Origin: Paraburkholderia caffeinilytica
GTDB lineage: Bacteria; Pseudomonadota; Gammaproteobacteria; Burkholderiales; Burkholderiaceae
Direction of reading: 5' to 3'
Length of the DNA: 64,000 nt
Assembly: GCF_003368325.1 (NCBI RefSeq)
Contig: NZ_CP031466.1
Location: 3,555,048 to 3,619,047, forward strand
The position numbers were made by a program, and so were the translations under genes. Positions 19,133 to 27,896 of this stretch are shown here, one piece after another; position 1 is the stretch's first letter, and each line of letters begins with the position of its first letter. A model generated the notes under the pieces. It did not search any database and was not told the DNA's origin. It saw only the letters and a list, made by a program, of their open reading frames with translations.

Positions 19133-19161
19133 AATTTAGGCTTCGATAGTTTAGATGTCAA
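19133..19161 (-). promoter_or_regulatory. Sigma-70 promoter of the 2-aminobenzoate operon
   Basis: On the minus strand a consensus -35 TTGACA (19161-19156) is followed after exactly 17 nt by TAAATT (19138-19133), about 35 nt before the abmA start codon. The -35 box lies inside an imperfect dyad with TTTA/TAAA ends, a candidate site for the MarR protein encoded in the operon. Confidence 0.75.
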
Positions 19162-19646
19162 GTAAATGGGCGGGCGACGCACATTGAATGAGGGTTTACG
19201 TTGATCCTAGAAATGAAAAGTGTCACTTGCGAATAAAAAGTGTTACGTCACTCCGCAATGCGAAATATCGAAATGGTGAGAGCGTAGATCGCTCTGCGGC
19301 CGACGGACGGCCAAATCATCAGCGCACTGTCAAGGGCGGGTTCTCAGCCTCGGCTGGATGAGCTATCGAAATACCAACCCTAATTCGCAACTAACGGCGA
19401 TCAATCCCTTCTGCCGCCATGCGGCGAATGCCGCTCAACCCAGCCTCCAGCACCGCGGAGATTAGCAAGTAGCTCCGCAGCCTCGCCGGCGGTGTCCCGC
19501 TTGCGGCGTTCGGCGCGTGAAAACACCAACCGAGCGAGCCACCACAGCCAAAAGCGACTTCGACGAACGTGACCGATTTGCCGACGCTAGTTCTGCTTCT
19601 TCCGTCGTTGTTCCTGTCAATCCCCTTGCTTGTGGATCGTCCGCAA
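19162..19646. other. Gene-free spacer with two tandem AAAAGTGTYAC repeats
   Basis: No credible gene is seen. At 19216-19226 and 19236-19246 the sequences AAAAGTGTCAC and AAAAGTGTTAC repeat with a 20-bp period. Repeated blocks of this kind occur at ends of IS21-family elements, so this may be a solo end or remnant; no istA/istB sequence was recognised. The rest of the stretch has low coding potential in all frames. Confidence 0.4.
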
Positions 19647-22600
19647 TCAAGGAAGTCCGATGTCACTAGGTCCGGGTTTGTCCAGAACTGCCGTCGGTCC
19701 GTTCAACGCAAACGCAATATATGCGTGAACCACCGAACCCGACCCGCCCCCCGCAGTTGGGGACCGCATGGGAACTGACAATTGCAATTCGGTCACAAAC
19801 ATATATGAGTAGTTATGCTTACGCTCTACGATCCCTTGCATTCGTTGGGCATCGCCAGCGTCACTCAGGTAGTAGCACCTAATCTCACGAGGACCTGCTG
19901 ATAGCTGAAGTCGTCGAAGGCTGGCGAAAATGGCATTTGCTTCCGTAACATGCTTTAGGTGAAACAACCCGACCGCGTAGTAGAACCGCTTTATCGCATC
20001 GTCACGATAACGTAGATTTTCCAAAGCCAATCTGACGTCGTTGGTAAAGTCATCCCAATGCACCGAGAGGAAACGTTGAATTCTCCACCGAATAACAAGG
20101 TCAACCCGTATCACAATCAGCTCGGCGGATAGATGTGCTCCCTGAGCTTCAACCTGGATCGAACATTGTGCAATGTATTCGTTCACCCCATTGTACGCAT
20201 GACCCTTGTCGCCCTCTGATGCCTCGACGAGTAAACGCCGAGCTACTACCTCGAAACCGACTTGACTCTTTGTTTCGTTAAACATTTTCTGTGCGAGCGC
20301 CTTCATCGAGGTCAAGTCGAGTATCGAGCGAATTATTTTATGCTGCAAATCGGAGAGCATCGCTATGCTCTTCTCATGGCGGAAGGAATTTTTGGCGCGA
20401 GCGCCGATTAACTGGAAAGCACGTTCAATTTCTTGGAGAGCATCGCTGATCGATGCCATCGCAATCTCGTCTGATGCAGCTCGGCCGTTTTGCTGGGCCA
20501 GTTCGAAGAGAAGATTGCCAGAAACGTGCGCGGTATGGGCGTTGAAGTACGTAGAACTTGATGCTTGACGTAGATGATCGCGTACGAGCTGAAAGCCAAT
20601 GGTGCGGTCCTGTTGGCCAGCCTTTATCATTTTTACGATAGTCGACGCCATCGATGTGTGGATATGCTCAAGTGGTGCGTCGCGCTCGGCGCTTGGATAA
20701 ACCTCCGTCCTGAGTGCCTTCTCGAGTTGGCCGTAGGCAGCTAAGGTGTCGCGTCCAACGTCGCCTATCCAGATGCCCTTATGATGCTCGAGTAGCCGGT
20801 CGTCATGTGCGAGCGCGCTACGGGCTACATCAAATAGATCCATTCCTTGGTCATAACTCAGTACTTTCTGTAGTTGGTTTCTATTCCTGACCAAAACCTC
20901 CACCACAAAATTTCGATAGATAGCTGAACCTCCATCGCAAGCACGGAGCAAGTCACGTAAAACTCTGTATTCGCCAACGTGGCCTACCCCACCGTTGACC
21001 AGATCCAGAAGAACGCGCGTTACGATTTCGTTTCTTGTGCGGAAAACAGTATTTCCACTCTCTGAGTCTTGCTCGTCATAGAGCAGGCCCCACAGTGGTT
21101 TTCCGTCGACTATCATGTCTAGCCAATCGCCGTAATTTATACCGAGCGCGCGGACAAGCACTTCTGTCGGTAGCCCAATGTCGAGATTGCTCGTGACGGT
21201 CACATATTCATATGCTTGCCTCGCAGTGTCACTGTCAGCGGCGATTTCCTGCGCTGTGTTCGCGACAGATTCTCGAACATTACCAAGTCGACAGTACTCG
21301 TCCCGTAATGAGTCCGCGAGTTGAGAGCGTGTCTCAGGAATTAGATACCAAAGGCTGCATAGAATATCCAACGCATTCCTGCGGGGCACGAGCGACATCT
21401 CTCTATCCGCTTCCGCTTGGTCCTTCACCGCTCCGATTTTCTGCAGCATGACGCCTAACTCTTTCCATTCTTGATCGTCGAGTTCGTATGGAATCTCGTA
21501 GTCGCTGGTCGTTCCACTCCCCAGAGGAAGCGTACTGTGCTCCCATGAAAAGAAATCCGAATTTCTTAGTGCGAAGACGAACGCGATACGACCAGGGAAT
21601 CGATCAAAACAACCCATCAGTTCACTGGCATCCATGCGCAACGCCCAAGGGTCATCGCAAAAGATCACGACCCCGGAATGTTTCGGTGCAGACTTGAAAT
21701 GCTCCGTGAGGTCGCTCGCAAGGGCACGAAAATTTCGAGTCCATCCTGGGCCTGCTGACCTGCGACACCAGAGCACTATAGAGCCGTCGGCGGCCAGCTC
21801 AACTGCAGTTCTCTTCAACAGAATCGTCTTTCCAATACCAGCTTCCCCGCGCGCTACCACTGGACGTAGACGACCGTTCAGGGATTCGTCGAGTGACGCG
21901 ACAATTGACGGCTTTAGTTTGTCGGTAATCGTACGTCTAAGATCGAGTCCCATAACGAATGGATGCCAATCGATGGCCGCAGGCCTAAAGAGTCCATCGA
22001 TAAGTGCGGGAAGATGAAGTGTATTCCGTGTCGATTCGTCGATCGATGAGGGTACTAACGACACAATTGCTTCGTGCTTTCCGAGTAGCTGATCAAGCTT
22101 GGAAGAGGTTTTCGGTGCCTCAGTATGCACGTAGGTCCTCTGAGGTTTGAGTTCGGCAATCGCTGTACACAGATCTCTGAGGCTTGCGTCGACAACAGAT
22201 GTATCGAATTGACTGCACAGGGCCACGACCGTGGCGTCGCGCAGGGTTGGGTCATCTTTCAGAAACACGAGCTTCGAAACATTCGGCCGCCCCATGCCAA
22301 GGAATGCTCCCAATATGCTTCGTACGAGCGGTGCTACAGATGCGGCGCCTAGGACGAAAAGCGGTCCCTCTCTGAGGTAGTCTGGGAACGTACGTAACAT
22401 TCGTGGCCACATCTGCTGGCGAACGAGCAATTCCGATTCCGACATCGCCAGAGTGGAAGCTGGATCACGGTTATTTAGATTTCCCAGCAGCTTGTAGATT
22501 GGTATGGTGCGCTCCGGTGGCATCAGCGACGGTCCGTCGATGATCGTTGCGCTTAGTGAGCTTGGGATTGTGTCGAAATAATTTCTTAGAGCTGATTCAA

Positions 22601-22934
22601 ACAATACGTCGTCGGTAAGAGATATACATGCCGACCATCCTGCCTTCGCTAGATACGGCAAATCCAATGACGCTTTCAGATCCCGAATTCTCGCCCGAAT
22701 TTCATCTGTCAAACGGGGTAGCCGATCTTGCAGTTGTGTCGCCAAGGCATCGATGGCAGGACGAAAGTGTTGTCCCTGCTCGAGCATGTTGAGTTGTTCC
22801 GGTGCTATAACCCGGACCGAGCCAGAAAGTACGCTGGAGATCGTCCCTGGGGCACACGTGACATCGGGACCGATGATGACTCCGGGCCGGCGCGTTAAAG
22901 AAACCAGTGCCGCTTCAAGCGAAATAGTTTTCAT
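19647..22934 (-). CDS. STAND NTPase with degenerate SIR2-like N-terminal domain; candidate defence protein
   Basis: The protein has 1095 residues. Residues 1 to about 265 follow the SIR2-like pattern (ISLTDDVLFESAL; TIPIYKLLGNLN; GPLFVLGAASVAPLV). The usual catalytic Asn of TTNYD is Thr107 and the usual His of KLHG is Leu150, so NAD hydrolysis is doubtful. Walker A GEAGIGKT is at 363-370 and a Walker B-like VVIFCDDPWAL follows, then a long helical C-terminal region of the sensor type. The start at 22934 is one base after the upstream stop (TGATATG), indicating reinitiation; an in-frame ATG at 22994 is less likely. Such proteins recognise phage products and oligomerise. GC is lower than in the flanks. 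Confidence 0.72.
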   Translation of the reverse strand: MKTISLEAALVSLTRRPGVIIGPDVTCAPGTISSVLSGSVRVIAPEQLNMLEQGQHFRPAIDALATQLQDRLPRLTDEIRARIRDLKASLDLPYLAKAGWSACISLTDDVLFESALRNYFDTIPSSLSATIIDGPSLMPPERTIPIYKLLGNLNNRDPASTLAMSESELLVRQQMWPRMLRTFPDYLREGPLFVLGAASVAPLVRSILGAFLGMGRPNVSKLVFLKDDPTLRDATVVALCSQFDTSVVDASLRDLCTAIAELKPQRTYVHTEAPKTSSKLDQLLGKHEAIVSLVPSSIDESTRNTLHLPALIDGLFRPAAIDWHPFVMGLDLRRTITDKLKPSIVASLDESLNGRLRPVVARGEAGIGKTILLKRTAVELAADGSIVLWCRRSAGPGWTRNFRALASDLTEHFKSAPKHSGVVIFCDDPWALRMDASELMGCFDRFPGRIAFVFALRNSDFFSWEHSTLPLGSGTTSDYEIPYELDDQEWKELGVMLQKIGAVKDQAEADREMSLVPRRNALDILCSLWYLIPETRSQLADSLRDEYCRLGNVRESVANTAQEIAADSDTARQAYEYVTVTSNLDIGLPTEVLVRALGINYGDWLDMIVDGKPLWGLLYDEQDSESGNTVFRTRNEIVTRVLLDLVNGGVGHVGEYRVLRDLLRACDGGSAIYRNFVVEVLVRNRNQLQKVLSYDQGMDLFDVARSALAHDDRLLEHHKGIWIGDVGRDTLAAYGQLEKALRTEVYPSAERDAPLEHIHTSMASTIVKMIKAGQQDRTIGFQLVRDHLRQASSSTYFNAHTAHVSGNLLFELAQQNGRAASDEIAMASISDALQEIERAFQLIGARAKNSFRHEKSIAMLSDLQHKIIRSILDLTSMKALAQKMFNETKSQVGFEVVARRLLVEASEGDKGHAYNGVNEYIAQCSIQVEAQGAHLSAELIVIRVDLVIRWRIQRFLSVHWDDFTNDVRLALENLRYRDDAIKRFYYAVGLFHLKHVTEANAIFASLRRLQLSAGPREIRCYYLSDAGDAQRMQGIVERKHNYSYMFVTELQLSVPMRSPTAGGGSGSVVHAYIAFALNGPTAVLDKPGPSDIGLP

Positions 22935-22935
22935 A

Positions 22936-23733
22936 TCAAAGGGGGCAGAGGTTAATTGTGCGAACGAGGGGAGTGGGAATCGATAGCGACTCAATCATTT
23001 GGTCAAGATCCCCCGTGACTTCGCCACCTGACCAGCGGCGGATTGCGCCAAAGAGATCTGCCATTGCGCACGCTGCACTCAGTTTTCCGAGTTGAAAGTA
23101 ACGGAGAGTGACTGACTCGAGTCCATCTGGCTTAAGAAATATCGCCCAATCGGAAAGCGCAACAATACAAGTTGGTATAACGTCTTCGATGCTCGGACCG
23201 TTGGTCGTCCAGTTTGACTTGGCTAGCTCCCGCAGTGAGTCTTCTAAAGTATCGATTATTGTTGCCGGGGTTCGACTGTCGGGTACCGTGTAGAAGAATA
23301 TTGCGCGCCATACTCGAGCTGGTCGCGCATGGGCGGCGATGATTGCTTGGCTATCGTGAACGTTTTGAAGGGCGGATATTACTTCGCCCTTTGCGTATGA
23401 GGTTTTGACCTGCATATGAGCCACGACGCTGATAGGCGGCGTAATATACAGATCGGATTCTGCAAACAGTGGGGCATGTGTTGATGCATCTGCGATGAGG
23501 ATATCGATTTCCGGGGAGCAGCGTCCGTGATTCGACGAAGACTTTATAAATCCATTTGAGATCGAGAGGTGCCGGGGAGAATGCCGTTGTATGAAGTCCC
23601 GCAGGAGCGCCTCCTTGTGGTTGCCATCCGATAGCCAGTGAGCGTCGCCGATCAGATTACGCACACGATTCGAACGCGAGGCCAATTCGTCCGCCCAACT
23701 CTCTAGGAATGCAGTTGCATCCGGCACTATCAT
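22936..23733 (-). CDS. DUF6602-like protein with PD-(D/E)XK nuclease-type motifs
   Basis: The 265-residue protein matches the DUF6602 pattern: an N-terminal helix, GNHKEALLRDFIQR with Glu41, SISNGFIKSS, then EIDILIAD with Asp77 and VVAHMQVKTSY with Gln108 and Lys110. The Glu, Asp and Q-x-K spacing is that of a PD-(D/E)XK nuclease core. The ATG at 23733 follows AAGGA. It is the first gene of a two-gene operon with the SIR2-like STAND NTPase (1-nt gap). I infer that it is either the nuclease effector or a nucleic-acid-sensing partner; no experimental role is known to me. Confidence 0.68.
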   Translation of the reverse strand: MIVPDATAFLESWADELASRSNRVRNLIGDAHWLSDGNHKEALLRDFIQRHSPRHLSISNGFIKSSSNHGRCSPEIDILIADASTHAPLFAESDLYITPPISVVAHMQVKTSYAKGEVISALQNVHDSQAIIAAHARPARVWRAIFFYTVPDSRTPATIIDTLEDSLRELAKSNWTTNGPSIEDVIPTCIVALSDWAIFLKPDGLESVTLRYFQLGKLSAACAMADLFGAIRRWSGGEVTGDLDQMIESLSIPTPLVRTINLCPL

Positions 23734-24399
23734 TGTTCGGGTCCTTGATTTTATCGAGGGAAAGACCGTTGATGCATGCTGTCGGGATATCGAACTGCGA
23801 ATACCATCATAGCTTGACCGTTGCTATGGTGACAATATTCCCCACTGACACGGCGGTTGGACGAAAGAAACCTGTCGCAGTCTCTACTTGCGCGGTAAAG
23901 GTTGGTCTTGGACGAGTTCGTACGCGTCACGCTCCGGCGACTACGCACGGTTGCAGAATGTCGAAGAGTGGGCGGACGTCGGTAGATCGCCGATCCTTAT
24001 GCGCTGTCGTGAAGCGTTGCTGCGCCTCTACCGAAAACGAGCGGCCGTTCGCCGACCGCATGAAGCAGCTAAATCGGCTAGTGCGGGAGATCGACACTGA
24101 AATCAAGCGAGCCGACCGAATATATCGCACGCCTCCAACATCGCATCCGAACGCACCGATTTTCCGGAATCTCTGAAAATAGTCCGAGCAATGTAGACAC
24201 ACCGCCACACCTGCGCGCCTGCTCTTGAATAGCGCTCGGCGGCGCTCGCAACTCCACCAAATCATTCGCACGCTTCCGACAATCGACGCTCTGAAAGAGC
24301 GCTGACCGACGTTGAGAACATTCCTGATAAACATATTTTATGCATGTATGCAGGGTCTAAATTCAGCGAAAATTTGCCTTCAGCCAAGGAAAAAGGAGA
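23734..24399. other. Intergenic region, no confident gene
   Basis: This stretch lies between the defence-like operon and the displaced tRNA end. Open frames exist on both strands (for example plus 23709-24176 and minus 23927-24334) but overlap each other, lack convincing ribosome sites and match nothing I recognise. It has lower GC than core genes. The promoter of the DUF6602-STAND operon should lie in the first 150 bp. Confidence 0.5.
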
Positions 24400-24427
24400 A
24401 AGGACTTAGCATTGCTGCTAAGTCCTT
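24400..24427 (-). terminator. Rho-independent terminator of the tRNA-Lys locus
   Basis: A perfect 12-bp stem (AAGGACTTAGCA / TGCTAAGTCCTT) with a 4-nt loop. Reading on the minus strand it is followed by TTTCTCCTTTTTCC. It lies nine bases after the CCA end of the tRNA fragment, as expected for the native terminator of that tRNA gene. Confidence 0.9.
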
Positions 24428-24435
24428 GAATTCTT

Positions 24436-24484
24436 TGGTGGGGGTGAGTGACTCGAACACTCGACCCACGGATTAAGAGTCCGG
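24436..24484 (-). other. Displaced 3' end of tRNA-Lys(CUU): integration (att) site
   Basis: On the minus strand the sequence runs from the anticodon arm (CCGGACTCTTAATCCG, anticodon CTT) through a T arm with a perfect stem (GAGTG-TTCGAGT-CACTC) to a terminal CCACCA. The 5' half (acceptor strand, D arm) is absent; integrase-side sequence replaces it, and the acceptor 3' strand is one base short. This is the pattern left when an element recombines into a tRNA gene and pushes the original 3' end aside. The integrase gene starts its 3' end only 40 bp away. The intact tRNA copy is not in the window. Confidence 0.75.
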
Positions 24485-24523
24485 TGGACCGGAACTGCGA
24501 TTCTGAACAACATTTGGGTAGAT

Positions 24524-26146
24524 TCAGGGGCGAGGAAAACTCCCCTCCACAAACGCCCGGGCCTGCGTGAGATCGCTCTTCGCGTACGCCGCAGTCGTCT
24601 GCACCGAGGCGTGTCCCAGCAACTGCTGCGCGACCGGCAGCGGCACCGCGTGGTCGACCACCAGCGTGTGCGCGTAGCCGTGCCGGAGCCAGTGCGTCGA
24701 CGCCGCGCGCAGGACCGTCCGCGTCACGCCGTCACCGGGTGCGACACGGTTTTCCGCCGCCCGGAACACCGCCTTGACCTCATCGTACAGGCCGCTTGCA
24801 CCGAGCGCGTCGCGCTTCTCGCTGTGGATCACCGGCAGCCGTTCGAACGGCACGGGGACAGGCGGCAGGCCGCGCGCGAGCCGGTACGCGCGCAGCGGCG
24901 GCAGGGCGACGGCGGGCAGCGGAATGGCTCGAAGCTTGCCGCCCTTACCGAGGACGTGCAGGGTCCAGTGGCTGTCAGTGTCCGCATCCGCATCGAGCCG
25001 GGGTAACCCGGTGGCGTCCGACCACACCAGTTCCGCGAGCCTCACGCCGCCATAGCGGTACAGCGACCAGATTGCGCAGCGGCGCGCCCACACCAGTGCT
25101 GGAAGGTCCGCCGGTGCCGCCCCGGCCACGACTGCGTCGCACAGCGCGATGACGCCTGCTGGCATGATGCGCGACGGGGTCCACGCGGCGCGGGCGGCGC
25201 TGCCGCCGCACAGGTCCGCGGCCGGATTTGCGATCAGGTAGCCGGTTCTGAGCCAGTAACGGAACAGGCTCGAGACCACCGCGAGGGCGCGCGAGGGCAC
25301 GGCCGTCGACCGTGCCAGTGGGATATGCGGTTGACCGGAACGGATACGGGGGCGGGAGCCTGATGGTGCCGCTTCGCCAGCGTCGGGACGCTGGCCCGAC
25401 GGGCACTGGTGGAGTTCAATGGCGCGCCGGTACGCGAGCAGGTCGTGACGGGTGAGGTCCGACAGCGGCCCGAGCCGTTCGCGTTCGCACCAGGCGATCA
25501 GGCGGCGCAGGTCAGCGAGATAGGCACGCAGTGTGTGGGGCGAGCGGCTCGCGCGATCGCGCAGGAAGAGCAGCACGGCCTGGGCGTCGTCCATGACGCC
25601 GAGGGTGTTCGTGACCATCGACGGATTGACGAAGCGGCCGGCTCGCGCGAGCCACCCGCCGGCGGCGCAGCTCGTGGTGCTGGCAGCATGCGCGGCATGT
25701 TGGGCGAGGGGCGGCGGCCCGAGCGCCGCGAGCCGGACGGCAGCCGTTGCGGTCGCGGGCAAGGACGAGGATGAGGACGCACCGGAGCCTGCCGTGACCG
25801 GCACGTTGCCGTAGGCGACCTCGTGGAAGCGGCGTCGGTGCTGGTGCAGCACGCGTTCGAGGATGGTTTCGGGGGGAGGCGCGTCAGCCGCCGGCACAAC
25901 CCGCAGGCGGCCGCGGTCCCAGTATTCGACGGCGGCCTCGTGCTCGAGCAGCAGCGCGAACACGGCGGGGTGCTCGCGTTTCGCGTCGGCCAGCGACGGG
26001 CAGCCGCGCTTGAGGCGCGACAGCGTCCAGCGGGTGTAGACCGGATGGCCGGTCGCGCCGGCGAGGTAGTCGAGCGCCGCGTCAATCGAATCGGGCAGCG
26101 GTTGCGGGGGCGACGCAGCGGTATCGATCCAGCCGGAAGGGTTCAT
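24524..26146 (-). CDS. Tyrosine-type site-specific integrase
   Basis: The 540-residue recombinase has an SAM-like core-binding region (SRSPHTLRAYLADLRRLIAWC) and a C-terminal catalytic domain with Arg (YRYGGVRLAELVW), Lys (VLGKGGKLRAIPL), His-x-x-Arg (STHWLRHGYA), His (LLGHASVQTTAAY) and the nucleophile Tyr in AAYAKSD. About 180 N-terminal residues precede the recombinase domains and contain a Ser/Ala-rich stretch. Its start overlaps the KfrA-like gene stop as ATGA. Position next to the tRNA-Lys 3' end implies it catalysed, or can reverse, the integration there. Confidence 0.93.
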   Translation of the reverse strand: MNPSGWIDTAASPPQPLPDSIDAALDYLAGATGHPVYTRWTLSRLKRGCPSLADAKREHPAVFALLLEHEAAVEYWDRGRLRVVPAADAPPPETILERVLHQHRRRFHEVAYGNVPVTAGSGASSSSSLPATATAAVRLAALGPPPLAQHAAHAASTTSCAAGGWLARAGRFVNPSMVTNTLGVMDDAQAVLLFLRDRASRSPHTLRAYLADLRRLIAWCERERLGPLSDLTRHDLLAYRRAIELHQCPSGQRPDAGEAAPSGSRPRIRSGQPHIPLARSTAVPSRALAVVSSLFRYWLRTGYLIANPAADLCGGSAARAAWTPSRIMPAGVIALCDAVVAGAAPADLPALVWARRCAIWSLYRYGGVRLAELVWSDATGLPRLDADADTDSHWTLHVLGKGGKLRAIPLPAVALPPLRAYRLARGLPPVPVPFERLPVIHSEKRDALGASGLYDEVKAVFRAAENRVAPGDGVTRTVLRAASTHWLRHGYAHTLVVDHAVPLPVAQQLLGHASVQTTAAYAKSDLTQARAFVEGSFPRP

Positions 26147-27120
26147 TGTCCCTTCCTCCGCGCGGGGGCGCCGGCCGGGGAGGGCGGCGCTGCCGGCGTC
26201 GATGTGGCCGGAGTTTTGCGGTGCCGGACTGGTGCTGGCTTCGCCTGGCGGTGGGTAGTGGCGTGCACGGCTTCCAGCAGGGCGCGGTGCTCAGCAGCGA
26301 CCGTGGCCAGTGCCGCGGCTTCGGCTGCGGCGTGCTGGTGGGCGTTGCGCTCGCTGGCGAGTTCGGTAAGCAGCCGGTCGCGTAATCCTTCGAGTGCGGC
26401 CACCCGCTCCTGTCCCCGGGCGATCTGTTCCGTCATTCGTTCGCGCTCGGCCTGCAGCGCGTGCCGCTGGTGTTCCGTTTCCTGCAGCAGTTGCCGAGAC
26501 AGGCCTTCGTAGCGGGCGTGAACCGCGGCGACCGCCGCCGCATGTTCGGCGTTCGCGGCGTCACGTGCCGCGTTTGCGGAGGCCAGTCCTGCGCGCAGGT
26601 CCGTGGCCGCCCTGTCGGCCTCTGCCATCCTGTCGGCGGCGGCACGGCATTCCGCGCGCACGGTGGCGAGTGCCGTGTCGCGCGTCGAGATCTGGTCACG
26701 CAGGTCAGCCAGTTCCACCCGCAGCAGCTCAACCCGCAGGTCGGCGTCGTGTCGCGCCACCTCGGCCGCCTCACTAGCTTCGGTGGCGGCGGCCTTCATC
26801 TGCACCACCTCGTCGAGCTGGACGGTCACCGCCGCCTGCCACAGCGCGCGCATCTGTTCGGCGATCGGGTCAGGCAGGCCGGGAATCGCGACCTGCGCGA
26901 GGCCGGCGCGCACCACCTCGGCCTCGATCGTGTTCAGGGTGCGTGAGAGCATCGCCGGGTCGCCGGCACCGAGCCGTGCGCGCAGCTTGCGCACCGACAC
27001 CACCCGGCGGAAGCGTTCGCTGGTCGGCGGGGCATGGTCGGGATCCAGCTCCGCCTCGGCGAGCATCGTGAGCACGGTAGTGCGGATCTGGTCGGCGGAG
27101 ACGGCGGCGGGGCGGGCCAT
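26143..27120 (-). CDS. KfrA-like DNA-binding coiled-coil protein
   Basis: The 325-residue protein has an N-terminal KfrA-type helix-turn-helix region (VSADQIRTTVLTMLAEAELDP, PTSERFRRVVSVRKLRARLG) and a long Ala/Glu/Arg-rich coiled coil from about 110 to 290, with a basic Pro-rich tail. KfrA proteins of plasmids bind DNA and autoregulate. The start at 27120 is preceded by GGAG. It is cotranscribed with the integrase, a pairing that suggests control of integrase expression or assistance in recombination. Dyads upstream may be its operators. Confidence 0.85.
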   Translation of the reverse strand: MARPAAVSADQIRTTVLTMLAEAELDPDHAPPTSERFRRVVSVRKLRARLGAGDPAMLSRTLNTIEAEVVRAGLAQVAIPGLPDPIAEQMRALWQAAVTVQLDEVVQMKAAATEASEAAEVARHDADLRVELLRVELADLRDQISTRDTALATVRAECRAAADRMAEADRAATDLRAGLASANAARDAANAEHAAAVAAVHARYEGLSRQLLQETEHQRHALQAERERMTEQIARGQERVAALEGLRDRLLTELASERNAHQHAAAEAAALATVAAEHRALLEAVHATTHRQAKPAPVRHRKTPATSTPAAPPSPAGAPARRKGQ

Positions 27121-27238
27121 GGCGGGACTCCAGTGCGCCCGGGGACGGAAGCAGAACCAGGCGGGCGCAGGCGGGAAATTCCAGCATAGATTACGCACAC
27201 GCCTGACGCCAGAAAACCGTTTTCCGGTCAGAAATGGA

Positions 27239-27279
27239 GCCGGTTGCCGTGATAAACCCCCTTATCACGGGAAACCGGC
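27239..27279. promoter_or_regulatory. Long interrupted palindrome upstream of the KfrA-integrase operon
   Basis: Arms GCCGGTT-g-CCGTGATAA (27239-27255) and TTATCACGG-ga-AACCGGC (27262-27279) flank a 6-nt spacer. It is centred about 139 bp upstream of the KfrA-like start. KfrA proteins bind long inverted repeats in their own promoters, so an operator is the favoured reading; a terminator for an upstream transcript is the alternative. A second near-palindrome GAAAACCGTTTTC lies at about 27211-27223. Confidence 0.55.
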
Positions 27280-27896
27280 GTCTATCCCACCGGACTTGAC
27301 GGCCGCACCAGTGCCCGGCCGTCAGGTCCGGGATGCTCTGGCCACCAGACAGGGTGACACGTCAGGGTCAGTGGTTTGCGTGAAACTGCTTTCCTGGCTG
27401 GCCAGCTAAGGAAGCAGTCTTAGCTAAGCGAACCGGCTCTTCAGCGGGGCAGTGTTGCTGGACCGGACGAAGCGGCGGTGGTGGTTGCCAGCATCGAGCT
27501 GGCAAGGCCTGGGGTTCCGGCCCGGTCGGCGCTCGCGCATCCGGCCAATGGCCCACGCAGCTGGACTGTCGCGCCGGAGATGGCAACCAGGCCGGCATCG
27601 GGCGGCGGGCGCTGAGGTATGCATTGCCCGGCCGCGGCGCGGACTGGCTACGGTTACGTCCCGCCGGTGAGGGCCCGCAGCACCGGGGATCGCTCCTGTC
27701 GCGGCTGCGGCTTGCCCGGCGTGATTCCGGGTCGGCAACGAGGCTGCTACGGTCAATTGACACACCGTGTACACGCGAAACGCAGTCGAAATGCGTCCAT
27801 CGAGCAACGCGTAGTCAGCATCTCCAATTTCCGCAACGCAGCAGAGTTTGTCGGCATCAACGACGAAATGCGGATACCCAGGTTTTTTCTACCTGA
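27280..27896. other. Gene-free stretch, nothing recognised
   Basis: GC-rich sequence upstream of the integrase operon. Open frames occur on both strands but show Arg/Pro/Ser-rich shadow-type translation and no ribosome sites. I see no gene, repeat or RNA here. Confidence 0.5.

Noticed and set aside
24436..24484. Functional tRNA-Lys gene
   Set aside because: The D arm and 5' acceptor strand are missing upstream and the acceptor is one base short, so it cannot form a complete tRNA.
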